Source: JANPJV01 sp031425695 (GTDB lineage: Bacteria > Pseudomonadota > Gammaproteobacteria > Xanthomonadales > SZUA-5). Taken from it: a stretch of 8,470 bases of DNA. The notes beneath the pieces were generated by a model, which saw nothing but the letters and a program-made list of their open reading frames with translations, was not told where the DNA came from and did no database searches. Location of the stretch: positions 1 to 8,470 of the forward strand of contig JANPJV010000036.1 of the NCBI GenBank assembly GCA_031425695.1, written 5' to 3'. The position numbers and the translations under genes were made by a program. How positions within the stretch are numbered: position 1 is the first letter of the stretch; each line of letters starts with the position of its first letter. Below, one piece after another: positions 1 to 6,846 of the stretch.

Positions 1-1
1 C

Positions 2-463
2 GGCCTGCAGTCACGCCGTCTGGCGCTGAATGCCGACGGCAGCGTGGTGATCCGCAGCAATACCGCGGGCGCGGCGATCGGCGCGGTGCTGCCGGCCAAT
101 AGCGGCACCTGGAGCTCGCTGTCCGACCGCAATCTGAAAACCGCAATCGTCGACATCGATGGACTCGATGTCCTCGAGCGCGTCGTGGCCATGCCGATCA
201 GCACCTGGAGCTACATCGCGCAGGGCGAGGGCATTCGCCACATGGGCCCGATGGCGCAGGATTTTGCAGCCGCCTTCGGTCTTGGTGAGGATGACACCCG
301 CATCAATACGGTGGACATCGATGGCGTCGCGCTCGCAGCGATCCAGGGACTCGATGCCAAGCTCGAACGCGAGAATGCGAGCTTGCGTGAACAAAACGGG
401 CAACTGCAGTCTCAGCTGAACACGCTGATCCAGCGACTGGAGCGGCTGGAAAACCAGCGTTGA
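2..463 (+). CDS. Tail-fibre/surface protein C-terminus with peptidase S74 chaperone domain (5' partial)
   Basis: The reading frame is open from the left edge, so only the last 153 residues are visible. They contain a peptidase S74-type intramolecular chaperone domain. It begins at SDRNLK (visible residues 41-46), which gives the Ser and the Lys five residues later that form the self-cleavage dyad in phage endosialidase S74 domains. The hallmark HMGPMAQDF follows at residues 80-88. Residues 117-153 form a Leu/Glu/Gln-rich heptad coiled coil that should trimerise. In this family the domain assists folding of a trimeric beta-fibre and may then be cut off before the Ser. The close S74 relatives I recall from Xanthomonadales are chromosomal surface-type proteins with YadA-head-like repeats upstream, but that part lies outside the window, so phage or surface origin cannot be decided here. 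The gene converges on the kinase gene with a 37-bp gap. Domain identity is confident; cleavage activity is inferred. Confidence 0.88.
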   Translation, partial: GLQSRRLALNADGSVVIRSNTAGAAIGAVLPANSGTWSSLSDRNLKTAIVDIDGLDVLERVVAMPISTWSYIAQGEGIRHMGPMAQDFAAAFGLGEDDTRINTVDIDGVALAAIQGLDAKLERENASLREQNGQLQSQLNTLIQRLERLENQR

Positions 464-473
464 CGGCACGGCC

Positions 474-497
474 GGGGCTCCTGCCGACAGGTGCCCC
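474..497. terminator. Hairpin between convergent genes, putative bidirectional terminator
   Basis: GGGGCTCCTG (474-483) and CAGGTGCCCC (488-497) pair over ten positions with one T-T mismatch, around a four-base loop CCGA. It occupies most of the 37-bp gap between the stop codons of the S74 gene and the kinase gene, where a shared terminator would be expected. No T-run follows on either strand, so it is not a classical intrinsic terminator; it could act as a roadblock or as protection for the 3' ends. Confidence 0.5.
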
Positions 498-500
498 CGC

Positions 501-3431
501 TTACTTGGGTTTGCGTATCAACGCCAGCGCCCGCTCGACGCCCGGGAAACGCGGGTTGGCGATGGGTTCGATAGGCAGTCCTTCTTGCGCCAGTCGATCC
601 AGCTCCGCGGCCCAGCGCGCGAACTCATCGACGCTACCGATCAGATCGTGAATCTCCAAGTACGCGAGGACCAGTTCACCGCGCTTGGTGAAACCCTCTT
701 CGGTCTCGGTTTCCTTCCAGATACGATCCAGCCGCGCCAGCGCCGCCTGCACATCGCGGCCGACGCGGACTTCGCAGGTCGACAGCATCCTTGCTACAAC
801 GTCCCTTGCGACCACCGAGTAGCTATTGAGACGAGATTCCCTTGGCAGTACGTGCTGCAGCACGCGCTCGCAATAATGCGGGCGATAGGTGAAGGCGGTT
901 TCAAGAACCATCCGGTCGCGGGCGGCCTCATCCAGTTCCGGGTCGACAAGAATAGCGGCGATGCCCGCGTCGGCCATCTGAGCGGCCTCGTCGAAGCGTT
1001 GTGACCTGCGCAAGGCCATCGCCAATTCCCAGTTGACGATCCGCAGCATGTTCGGATCCTTGCCATGCTGTGCCACGCGCAACTGAGCCCGCAGCAGTTC
1101 GATAGCCGGATCCCTTTGCTTCTTTTCCATCATCCGGGTGGCCGCCGCAATGCGCAGGCGCACACAATCGATGTCCACCGGAGCGCCGGGTGGGCACTGT
1201 GTATCGGCCATGGCGAGCAGTTCTTCGGCAGTCACGAAACCCTCGCCGGTAAGCCAGCCGCCCCTGACATAATTGGTCGCGACACGACCGCGCCAGCGGC
1301 TCGTCAACGGCAATGCGCGCATGCTTTCCGCCGTGATCTGGCGCAAGCGGCGCTCGACTTCGACATCGCTGATGCGGGTCAGCGCCACTGCGTCGAGGCG
1401 GGCCAGTATCGCGGGGTGGGCGGGGCCGAGCTTGCCGATTCGAGCATCCAATTCCCGGACCACGCGGCGAGCCCATTCGGGGCTTTCGGAGAACAAGCTC
1501 TCCAGATGGTCGGCGCCAATCAGCAACTGCAACAGCAGTGGGTGCTCTGCGCCCATCGAGCCGACGAGCCGTTCGTGGGTCTGCCGCAGTTCTGCCGCAA
1601 TGGCATGCACGGCAGCGGCATCTCCGGAATCTCTTGCGATACGGTAAGCCTGCTGGAACAGCAACTCCGCTTCCACCTCATTGCGCAAGGCCAGGTCATC
1701 GTCGGCAACCCGCGCCGGGAACAGCGAGCGCGCCTTCTCGAAGCTGTTCGCCGCCGTGCGGAACCTGCCGAGCGTGACGGCGACGTCGGACGCGCGCACC
1801 TGGAGAGCGGCTTCGATCAACGGATCACTGTGCAGGCCGGGTCGCGCCAGCAGTTCTTCGATACGCTGGTGTGCCAGCAGCGGGCTTTCCTGACTGGCCA
1901 TCTGGGTGACCCGGCGCAGTCCGGCCCGCAGATACAAACGCTCGTCGCCGGCCTCGAGCGCAAGCCGCTGTACCTCATCAAAGCCGCCCGCGGCGGCGGG
2001 CAGGTCGCCCAAGTTGCGCTGGGCCTCGGCAAGTGCAAACAGCACGTGGGCACGGGTCGCGGCCGGTACCTGCGCAATCTGGGCTGCCGCGCTGGCCAGC
2101 ACTTCGCGGAAGGTCACTTCCGGGCGACCGGCAACCACCGGATTGCCTGCCGAAAACACCTGGCCGAGGGCGCTCAAGGTCGCCCGCGACTGCGCCAGAG
2201 CGGTTTCCGCACGCTGCGCTTCAGCTACGGCCCGGGCGCGCTCGATGCCTTCTGACCAGGCGAACCACAAGGACACGCTCAACCCCGCCATCAGGCTCGC
2301 GATGGCCGTGCCGGACAGTGCGACCGCCAGCGGATTTCGCCGGGCGAACAGCAAGACGCGTCTAGGCCAGCCCGGCCGACGGGCATGAATGGGCTCGTTA
2401 TGCAGGAATCGCCGCAGGTCATCTGCGAACGAACCGGCGTTGGCATAACGGAGCGACGTTTCTTTCGACATCGCCTTGCCGAAGATGATGTCCAGATCGC
2501 CGCGCAGTGTTGCGTCGATGCGGCTCAAGGGTGCCGGCGTGTCGTGCCCGACCATGCGCAGCGCCTGCAACGGCGAAAGCCCCGACACCGGCAGCGGCAG
2601 TCGGTCGGTCAGCAATTCGTAGCCGATCGCCCCCAGCGCATATACGTCCGCGCGGGCATCGATGTCGGACCGCCCGTGTGCCTGCTCGGGGCTCATGTAG
2701 GCCGGCGTGCCGAGTACCATGCCGGTCGCGGTCAACGATTGATGGTCGCTGCCGCTCAAGAAACCGATGCCGAAGTCGAGGATCTTCGGCTGGCCGTCGG
2801 CGCCGACCAGGATGTTCGACGGCTTGAGATCGCGGTGCACGATGCCGCGGCCGTGGGCATGGTCGACTGCGTCGCTGATGCGCGCCAGCAACTGCAGCCG
2901 GCCGGTGCGCGAGAGCTCGCGCGTGTACTCGGCCAGTGATTGGCCGTCGACGTACTCCATCACCAGGAACGGTCGGCCGCTGCCGTCAATCGCGAGTTCG
3001 ATGATCTGCGCGATGCCAGGATGGGACAACCGCGCCAGCAGATCGGCCTCGCGGAGGAAGCGTCCGAACGTCTGCTCGTCGAGGCGTCCGGAAATCAGTT
3101 TGATCGCCACCTCGCGGCGCGGCTGCAACTGCTGCGCGAGATAGACCACGCCCATACCGCCGCTGCCGAGTACACGGAGCACGCGATAGAGGCCGAGCAT
3201 TTCCCCGGGGGCGATCTCGGCTGCTTCAGGCAAAGCACGTCCAACCAGCCGCGTCGGCTCACCTGCCTGGGCCGCGTCTTCGCTGGCGAGCAGCGCCAGG
3301 ACCGCCTCGCGCAGGACGCTGTCGGGGCTCCTTGAGCCGACAAATGCGTCGCGCTCGGAACGCGGCACATCGAGCGCCGCTTCGAAAAGCGCGCGCACCT
3401 CACTCCAGCGCTCGCGAATGCCGGTTTTCAT
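501..3431 (-). CDS. Membrane-anchored Ser/Thr protein kinase with C-terminal helical-repeat region
   Basis: This 976-residue protein is a Hanks-type kinase that would phosphorylate Ser/Thr on cytoplasmic targets. The kinase domain spans about residues 80-343 with all key elements: Gly-loop GSGGMG (89-94), VAIK Lys111, helix-C Glu128, HRDLKPSN (Asp201, Asn206), DFG Asp219 and the P+1 segment GTPAYMSPE (241-249). A single membrane helix lies at about 367-391, followed by alpha-helical, TPR-like repeats to the end, presumably periplasmic and used for sensing or protein contacts. The open frame reaches a GTG at 3500, but ATG at 3431 was chosen because MKTGIRERWSEVRALFEAAL matches the usual N-terminus of this family, and the 23 extra residues are hydrophobic and odd before a cytoplasmic domain. 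Neither start has a clear Shine-Dalgarno. No ECF sigma factor or phosphatase gene adjoins it. All four cysteines (746, 756, 854, 886) lie beyond the membrane helix. The substrate is unknown. Confidence 0.93.
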   Translation of the reverse strand: MKTGIRERWSEVRALFEAALDVPRSERDAFVGSRSPDSVLREAVLALLASEDAAQAGEPTRLVGRALPEAAEIAPGEMLGLYRVLRVLGSGGMGVVYLAQQLQPRREVAIKLISGRLDEQTFGRFLREADLLARLSHPGIAQIIELAIDGSGRPFLVMEYVDGQSLAEYTRELSRTGRLQLLARISDAVDHAHGRGIVHRDLKPSNILVGADGQPKILDFGIGFLSGSDHQSLTATGMVLGTPAYMSPEQAHGRSDIDARADVYALGAIGYELLTDRLPLPVSGLSPLQALRMVGHDTPAPLSRIDATLRGDLDIIFGKAMSKETSLRYANAGSFADDLRRFLHNEPIHARRPGWPRRVLLFARRNPLAVALSGTAIASLMAGLSVSLWFAWSEGIERARAVAEAQRAETALAQSRATLSALGQVFSAGNPVVAGRPEVTFREVLASAAAQIAQVPAATRAHVLFALAEAQRNLGDLPAAAGGFDEVQRLALEAGDERLYLRAGLRRVTQMASQESPLLAHQRIEELLARPGLHSDPLIEAALQVRASDVAVTLGRFRTAANSFEKARSLFPARVADDDLALRNEVEAELLFQQAYRIARDSGDAAAVHAIAAELRQTHERLVGSMGAEHPLLLQLLIGADHLESLFSESPEWARRVVRELDARIGKLGPAHPAILARLDAVALTRISDVEVERRLRQITAESMRALPLTSRWRGRVATNYVRGGWLTGEGFVTAEELLAMADTQCPPGAPVDIDCVRLRIAAATRMMEKKQRDPAIELLRAQLRVAQHGKDPNMLRIVNWELAMALRRSQRFDEAAQMADAGIAAILVDPELDEAARDRMVLETAFTYRPHYCERVLQHVLPRESRLNSYSVVARDVVARMLSTCEVRVGRDVQAALARLDRIWKETETEEGFTKRGELVLAYLEIHDLIGSVDEFARWAAELDRLAQEGLPIEPIANPRFPGVERALALIRKPK

Positions 3432-3895
3432 GGCCGGCAAGACTGCCGCAGCGAGCGCCAAGGAGCAACGAACCGAGTCGAATCTTGGCGAGGACACCAC
3501 GCACGGGCCGCCGCGTTATGCGGACCCTGCTGCAGCAACGGCTACTGGCCTAAACCTAGCTGTCGGTGCAGCAGCGGACCTCGACCAGTTCGATCACACA
3601 CCCGCAGCGACCCGCATCCGTCTCACCAGCCCAAACCTCGAAGTTTGCTCGTGGGAACGCGCACACCACCAATGCACGCTTCCAAGTTGGTGACTGCTGG
3701 GCTCGGGTCAGGACGATGCGAACCGCCCACCGCTGTGATAACCAACTCACCAATCTGTATCTGCTGGCTCTGGCGGTCAGCAGGAACAACGATTCCTTTC
3801 GACCGGCGCGCTACGCGGATGCCAAACGATTCGGTTGGGGCTCCCTCGATACCGCGAAGCCGCGTCTGATCGATATGGAGCGATTGCCAACGATC
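3432..3895. other. Intergenic region without a convincing gene
   Basis: This stretch separates the kinase start from the receptor-channel stop, both on the - strand. It should hold the kinase promoter, but no clear -35/-10 pair was found. Parts of it, for example 3720-3800, look less GC-rich than the flanking genes. A 77-codon - strand frame (3556-3789, TTG start) has a less GC-biased third position than the real genes, no ribosome site and no recognisable relatives. Small structures seen are an 8-bp inverted repeat, CTGCTGCA/TGCAGCAG (3527-3534 and 3567-3574), and a short mismatched hairpin at 3822-3838 after the channel gene. None is strong enough to name. A small RNA or a decayed gene is possible. 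Confidence 0.6.
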
Positions 3896-5023
3896 TCAGT
3901 GCTCGCTTCCGAAGTATTCCGCGCGCAGCTCGGATTCGACGCCGCCCTCGCTGAGCTTGAGCAGGCCCTGGTTGAGTCGCTCACGCAGGGGACTGTCCTG
4001 CTGAATCGCAAATGCGTAGTTCTGGCGCTGAAACACCGAACCGACCAGTTGCAGCTTGTCGTCGTTCAATTTGGCGGCTTCATACATGAGGATCGGCGCG
4101 TCGTAGACCACCGCCTGCACCTTGCCTTTGCGCAGCGCCTCGATGCATTCGCCGACCGTGGCGAAAGGGCGCGGGATGGCGGCGTTTGCGGTGAGCCAGG
4201 TCTCTGCGGTGCTGCCCTTGACGGTCGCAACCTTGCGCCCGGGCAAATCGTTCGGACCGTTGATGTCGCCCTTCAGCGTGTTGACGGTCAGCGTGGTCGT
4301 GAACGAAGCCGTCAGCAGCGATACCAGCACGATGCTGAGCAGCATCCACATGACCGCCACGATGCGTCCCCCGACACCCACTGGCCCCTTGTTGTCGGCG
4401 CCGCCGACCAGCAAGGTGCTGATCGTCCACCAGAACGATTCCCACAAGCCGTGACGATAACTCTCCGGCCACTGGTCGGCGTTCACCTTGTGCTCGAAGC
4501 GCCATACCAGGTGCGAGATGATCACCATGGTGACGATCAACAACACCAGCGCGCCGATCAGTTGCATACTGAACAAGTTCCTCAGCAGGTCGCGGATATT
4601 GTCGGCAAAACTGGCGCCGCTGCCAGCGACCAGCACTTGCAAGCCCGATTCATAAAACGGCTGTGAGAAGTCGATCACCGCCTCGCGCTTGGCGGTCACG
4701 CTCAGGGCACCGACACCGACATCGGCCGTCTTGTTGTGGACCGCATCAATGATTTCCTGGGCGGTGCCGACCACCGTCACCTCGTATTCGAGCCCGCTCT
4801 CGCGCGCGAGCACATCCCACAACTCGGCAGCAAAACCCACACGCCGTCCGGCCTTCTCGAAGGAAAAGGGCTCCAGGTTGCGGGTGATGACGCGCAGTTT
4901 CTCGGCCGGCATTGCCGACGACACCGGCTGAACTTCCGCCACCGCGGGTGAGGATTGAGCCACAAGCGGACCGACAGGCAGCAGCACGGCGACCATCAGC
5001 AGCAGGAAAGCCAGCGTACGCAT
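3896..5023 (-). CDS. Bacterial ionotropic glutamate receptor-like ligand-gated ion channel (GluR0-type architecture)
   Basis: The 375-residue protein begins with a signal peptide (MRTLAFLLLM to about Ala22) and has the split layout of ionotropic glutamate receptors. Lobe S1 of an amino-acid-binding domain (about 42-140) is followed by membrane helix M1 (152-173), a re-entrant pore loop (193-213), a second helix (218-247) ending in SLLTASFTTTLTV, which resembles the gating helix of the family, and then lobe S2 (about 258-372). Arg113 in SVTAKREAVIDFS is the expected alpha-carboxylate ligand, and Asp308 in VVYDAP the expected amino-group ligand, as in GlnH-type binding proteins. It should form a tetrameric inner-membrane channel gated by a periplasmic amino acid. 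A plain ABC-transporter binding protein is excluded by the inserted pore domain. The filter segment reads TLLVGGAD where K+-selective relatives have TTVGYGD. The ATG at 5023 was chosen over upstream codons because it directly precedes the signal peptide; the Shine-Dalgarno is weak. Confidence 0.9.
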   Translation of the reverse strand: MRTLAFLLLMVAVLLPVGPLVAQSSPAVAEVQPVSSAMPAEKLRVITRNLEPFSFEKAGRRVGFAAELWDVLARESGLEYEVTVVGTAQEIIDAVHNKTADVGVGALSVTAKREAVIDFSQPFYESGLQVLVAGSGASFADNIRDLLRNLFSMQLIGALVLLIVTMVIISHLVWRFEHKVNADQWPESYRHGLWESFWWTISTLLVGGADNKGPVGVGGRIVAVMWMLLSIVLVSLLTASFTTTLTVNTLKGDINGPNDLPGRKVATVKGSTAETWLTANAAIPRPFATVGECIEALRKGKVQAVVYDAPILMYEAAKLNDDKLQLVGSVFQRQNYAFAIQQDSPLRERLNQGLLKLSEGGVESELRAEYFGSEH

Positions 5024-5053
5024 AACGGCACCGATGGTTACGAGCAACCGAGG

Positions 5054-5082
5054 ATCATGTGCAGTGCGCGATTGGGCGTCAA
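5054..5082 (-). promoter_or_regulatory. Putative sigma70 promoter of the receptor-channel gene
   Basis: On the - strand, TTGACG (5082-5077) and CATGAT (5059-5054) are separated by exactly 17 bases. They match the -35 consensus at 5 of 6 and the -10 consensus at 4 of 6 positions. Transcription would begin near 5047, leaving a leader of about 24 nt before the ATG at 5023. This placement agrees with the chosen downstream start. The call is by eye only. Confidence 0.4.
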
Positions 5083-5196
5083 CGTCCGGCAGCCTGCGGT
5101 TCAACCTCACCGTCGTGGACTCGAAAATTGCGCGCGTTCAGCGTTGATGACACCGTGCATGGTCGGGCCCACAGGACCTCCCGTCCACTCCTGGTG

Positions 5197-5215
5197 GTTC
5201 GCGCTGGGCGCGAAC
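5197..5215 (-). terminator. Hairpin downstream of the propeller gene
   Basis: An 8-bp perfect stem (GTTCGCGC at 5197-5204 with GCGCGAAC at 5208-5215) encloses the 3-base loop TGG. It lies 15 bp past the stop of the propeller gene (5230) and upstream of the channel promoter. No T-run follows on the - strand, so it is at best a weak or Rho-assisted terminator. Confidence 0.4.
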
Positions 5216-5229
5216 GCTTTGCAGCCCCG

Positions 5230-6597
5230 CTACCATCTGTCGTTGCGCAAAAACACGTCGGCCTTGCCGACGACGGATTGGGACTCGCCAGCCGCTTGCT
5301 CGATCTTGCCTTCGAAAATACCGGCGAGCGCGTAGCGGCCACCGGGGAGCGCACTGAGGGCTGTCGATTGGGTGACGCCGCTGCTGCGAGTGGCCGCCGC
5401 TGCGGTGAATTCGCCCTCCGCATTCAGCCGGGCAACGTAGGCTTGCGGCAGGTCGAATTCGAGCGCGTGGCCGCCGAGGGTGAGCTTGCCGACGCCGGCG
5501 GCAGCCAGCAACACCCCGCCCTGCGTGCCCGTCGCGAGTCCCTGCACGCTGTCGGCGCCGTCGTTGCCGAATTGCACGGCTTTGCGCAGCGTCAGATCGG
5601 TATCGAGTTGCAGCACCAGTCCATCGCTCGAGCCTTGGCTAAGCCAGCGCTGCTCGCGCCTGCCGATGCGGAGCGCGCCTTCGCTCACCACGCGGCCGCC
5701 GACCCACGGGCGATCGTCGCTGTCGACAGCGAGCGCCTCGAACGCATCGGGTCCAGCCGAGGCGATGGTCTGCGTCAGTGCGAGGACGCCTTCGGCGTCG
5801 AACCGCAGCAGCAAGGCGTCAGCTCCAGCACTCCCGATTTCCTGGTCGCCAACGAGTACACCGCCGTGATGAGCGAGCAAGACATCGAAGCCGCCGCCGG
5901 GGCGGGCTGCGACTGCCAGCGCCGAATCGGCTCCCGGACCACCGAAGGCGTGCGCGGCAACCACTTCGCCGGCATGGTCGAACAGCGCGACGAAGGCGTC
6001 GCGCCCGCCCCGCCCAGCGAGAATGCGCGGTTTGCCCTCGTTATCACCGAAGCGAATCGCATGCTCGAAGCTGCCAACGACGACACTGCCGCCGCGCCAG
6101 GCCGCGACACCAACGGCACTCTCGGACCCCTTGCTGCCGAAAGTACGCGTGCTGAGCCGTTTGCCGTCGTCATCGATCCGCACGATGAACAGATCTGAGC
6201 CCCCCTTGGCACGCAGGGCACCCTCAGGCGCTTCGAGAGTCTCGAAAAAATAACCTACTGCGAGTACGTCGCCACGCCCGGTGACCGCGACATCGCGAAC
6301 TTCCGTGCGCCCGGCGCCAGAAATCGTCTGTTGCCACTTGGCGTTGCCATCGGGCGCAAAGGCCAACACGATCGAATCATGGCTGCCGACAGGCTCGAAT
6401 GCGCCGGACAGTCCGAGCGAAGAGAAGTCTAATTTCGCCGGAGCGACAAAGCCGAGATAGACCCCGCCCTGCGGATCCGCCGCGAGTCCGAACGCGGCAT
6501 CGTGCGAGCGCGTTCCGATCGTGCGCAGCCAGGACGGATCGGTGGCGGCGGCGGTGGTCGCGGCCAAGCTGAGCGCAATGGCGAGAAGGGTGCGCAC
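5230..6597 (-). CDS. Secreted protein of seven SBBP-like repeats, probable seven-bladed beta-propeller
   Basis: The protein has 455 residues. A signal peptide (MRTLLAIALSLAATTAAA, 1-18) indicates export, and no other membrane segment is seen. The rest is seven imperfect repeats of about 58-66 residues, starting near 21, 87, 148, 212, 272, 338 and 398. Each has the pattern (F/I)GxxGxDxxxxhAxxxxG..hhG, then GGxDhFhhxhDxxG, typical of SBBP (seven-bladed beta-propeller) repeats. Seven copies fit one closed propeller. The last repeat ends at FLRNDRW without the usual D-x-x-G turn. No catalytic motif is recognised, so a binding or structural role outside the inner membrane is inferred. The start is GTG at 6597, supported by a strong Shine-Dalgarno seven bases upstream. 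The gene lies downstream of the sialidase-like gene on the same strand, but two palindromic repeats separate them, so cotranscription is uncertain. Confidence 0.85.
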   Translation of the reverse strand: MRTLLAIALSLAATTAAATDPSWLRTIGTRSHDAAFGLAADPQGGVYLGFVAPAKLDFSSLGLSGAFEPVGSHDSIVLAFAPDGNAKWQQTISGAGRTEVRDVAVTGRGDVLAVGYFFETLEAPEGALRAKGGSDLFIVRIDDDGKRLSTRTFGSKGSESAVGVAAWRGGSVVVGSFEHAIRFGDNEGKPRILAGRGGRDAFVALFDHAGEVVAAHAFGGPGADSALAVAARPGGGFDVLLAHHGGVLVGDQEIGSAGADALLLRFDAEGVLALTQTIASAGPDAFEALAVDSDDRPWVGGRVVSEGALRIGRREQRWLSQGSSDGLVLQLDTDLTLRKAVQFGNDGADSVQGLATGTQGGVLLAAAGVGKLTLGGHALEFDLPQAYVARLNAEGEFTAAAATRSSGVTQSTALSALPGGRYALAGIFEGKIEQAAGESQSVVGKADVFLRNDRW

Positions 6598-6604
6598 GCG
6601 GGAT

Positions 6605-6609
6605 CTCCT
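6605..6609 (-). promoter_or_regulatory. Ribosome binding site fixing the GTG start of the propeller gene
   Basis: AGGAG (extended AGGAGA) on the - strand lies seven bases before the GTG at 6597. It is the best Shine-Dalgarno in the window and decides in favour of a GTG start, directly followed by a good signal peptide. Confidence 0.75.
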
Positions 6610-6637
6610 GTCGAGGATGGAGGCGATGGCATGGGAT

Positions 6638-6727
6638 GTAGGTCATGTTGCCCGCGAATGCGGGCTACTTGACGGCTCTTGGGTGAAAAAGCGTCCCACG
6701 CCCGCTGGCGCGGGCAACATGACCTAC
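6638..6727. repeat. REPIN: two inverted GTAG-type REP elements
   Basis: GTAGGTCATGTTGCCCGCG (6638-6656) recurs as an exact 19-base reverse complement at 6709-6727. Each end is a complete REP: the tetranucleotide GTAG, eight bases, then a hairpin with a 6-bp GCCCGC/GCGGGC stem and a 4-base loop (6650-6665, loop GAAT; 6700-6715, loop TGGC). The loops differ while the stems are conserved. A 34-bp non-palindromic middle, containing an A5 run, separates the two. This is the inverted-pair (REPIN) architecture mobilised in trans by REP-associated tyrosine transposases (RAYTs), and GTAG-headed REPs are known from Stenotrophomonas (SMAG). No RAYT gene is present here. Confidence 0.8.
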
Positions 6728-6751
6728 GGGATACGGGCATCGATGTGGTCA

Positions 6752-6821
6752 GATTGTCACGTAGCGCCCGATCCCGACAGGTCGCTCCAACCGACCTGTC
6801 GGCGGGCGCAACGTGACCTAC
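6752..6821. repeat. Related long palindrome, eroded REP-like element
   Basis: The right end, read on the - strand, is GTAGGTCACGTTGCGCCCG (6821-6803), which shares the GTAGGTCAyGTTGC head with the REPIN 24 bp away. The left arm matches it at 14 of 15 positions (6756-6770 against 6803-6817), but its GTAG has become GATT (6752-6755). The centre is a perfect 11-bp stem, CCGACAGGTCG/CGACCTGTCGG (6774-6784 and 6792-6802), with a 7-base loop. It thus folds as one long hairpin rather than as two separate REPs. It begins 26 bp past the stop of the sialidase-like gene and may also serve as its transcript 3'-end structure. Confidence 0.72.
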
Positions 6822-6846
6822 CCACAACCCACAACCGACAACCTGT

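Noticed and set aside
1065..2255. 396-codon + strand open frame opposite the kinase gene
   Set aside because: It is antisense to a well-supported kinase. The translation has no recognisable domain, and such long shadow frames are common in GC-rich DNA.
3432..3500. Upstream GTG start extending the kinase by 23 residues
   Set aside because: The added residues are hydrophobic and atypical, there is no ribosome site, and the ATG at 3431 matches the usual family N-terminus.
3521..3580. Inverted repeat CTGCTGCA/TGCAGCAG with nearby repeated GCGGACC/CGGACC, considered as an IS end
   Set aside because: It is too short, lacks a transposase or target duplication, and CTG/CAG-rich words recur by chance in this composition.
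3556..3789. 77-codon - strand ORF in the kinase-channel spacer
   Set aside because: It has a TTG start, no Shine-Dalgarno, less GC-biased third positions than the real genes and no recognisable family. It is mentioned only within the intergenic entry.
3566..4666. 366-codon + strand open frame opposite the channel gene
   Set aside because: It overlaps the convincing receptor-channel on the other strand and gives a His/Gln/Arg-rich translation with no domain and no ribosome site.
5024..5110. N-terminal extension of the channel by 29 residues
   Set aside because: It would bury the signal peptide inside the protein and would overlap the putative promoter.
5059..6198. 379-codon + strand open frame opposite the propeller gene
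   Set aside because: It is a shadow of the repeat protein, whose signal peptide, Shine-Dalgarno and repeats all support the - strand.
6638..6821. CRISPR-like array from the repeated GTAGGTCA units
   Set aside because: The units are inverted rather than direct, number only two pairs, and lack regular spacers or cas genes. REP/REPIN explains them better.
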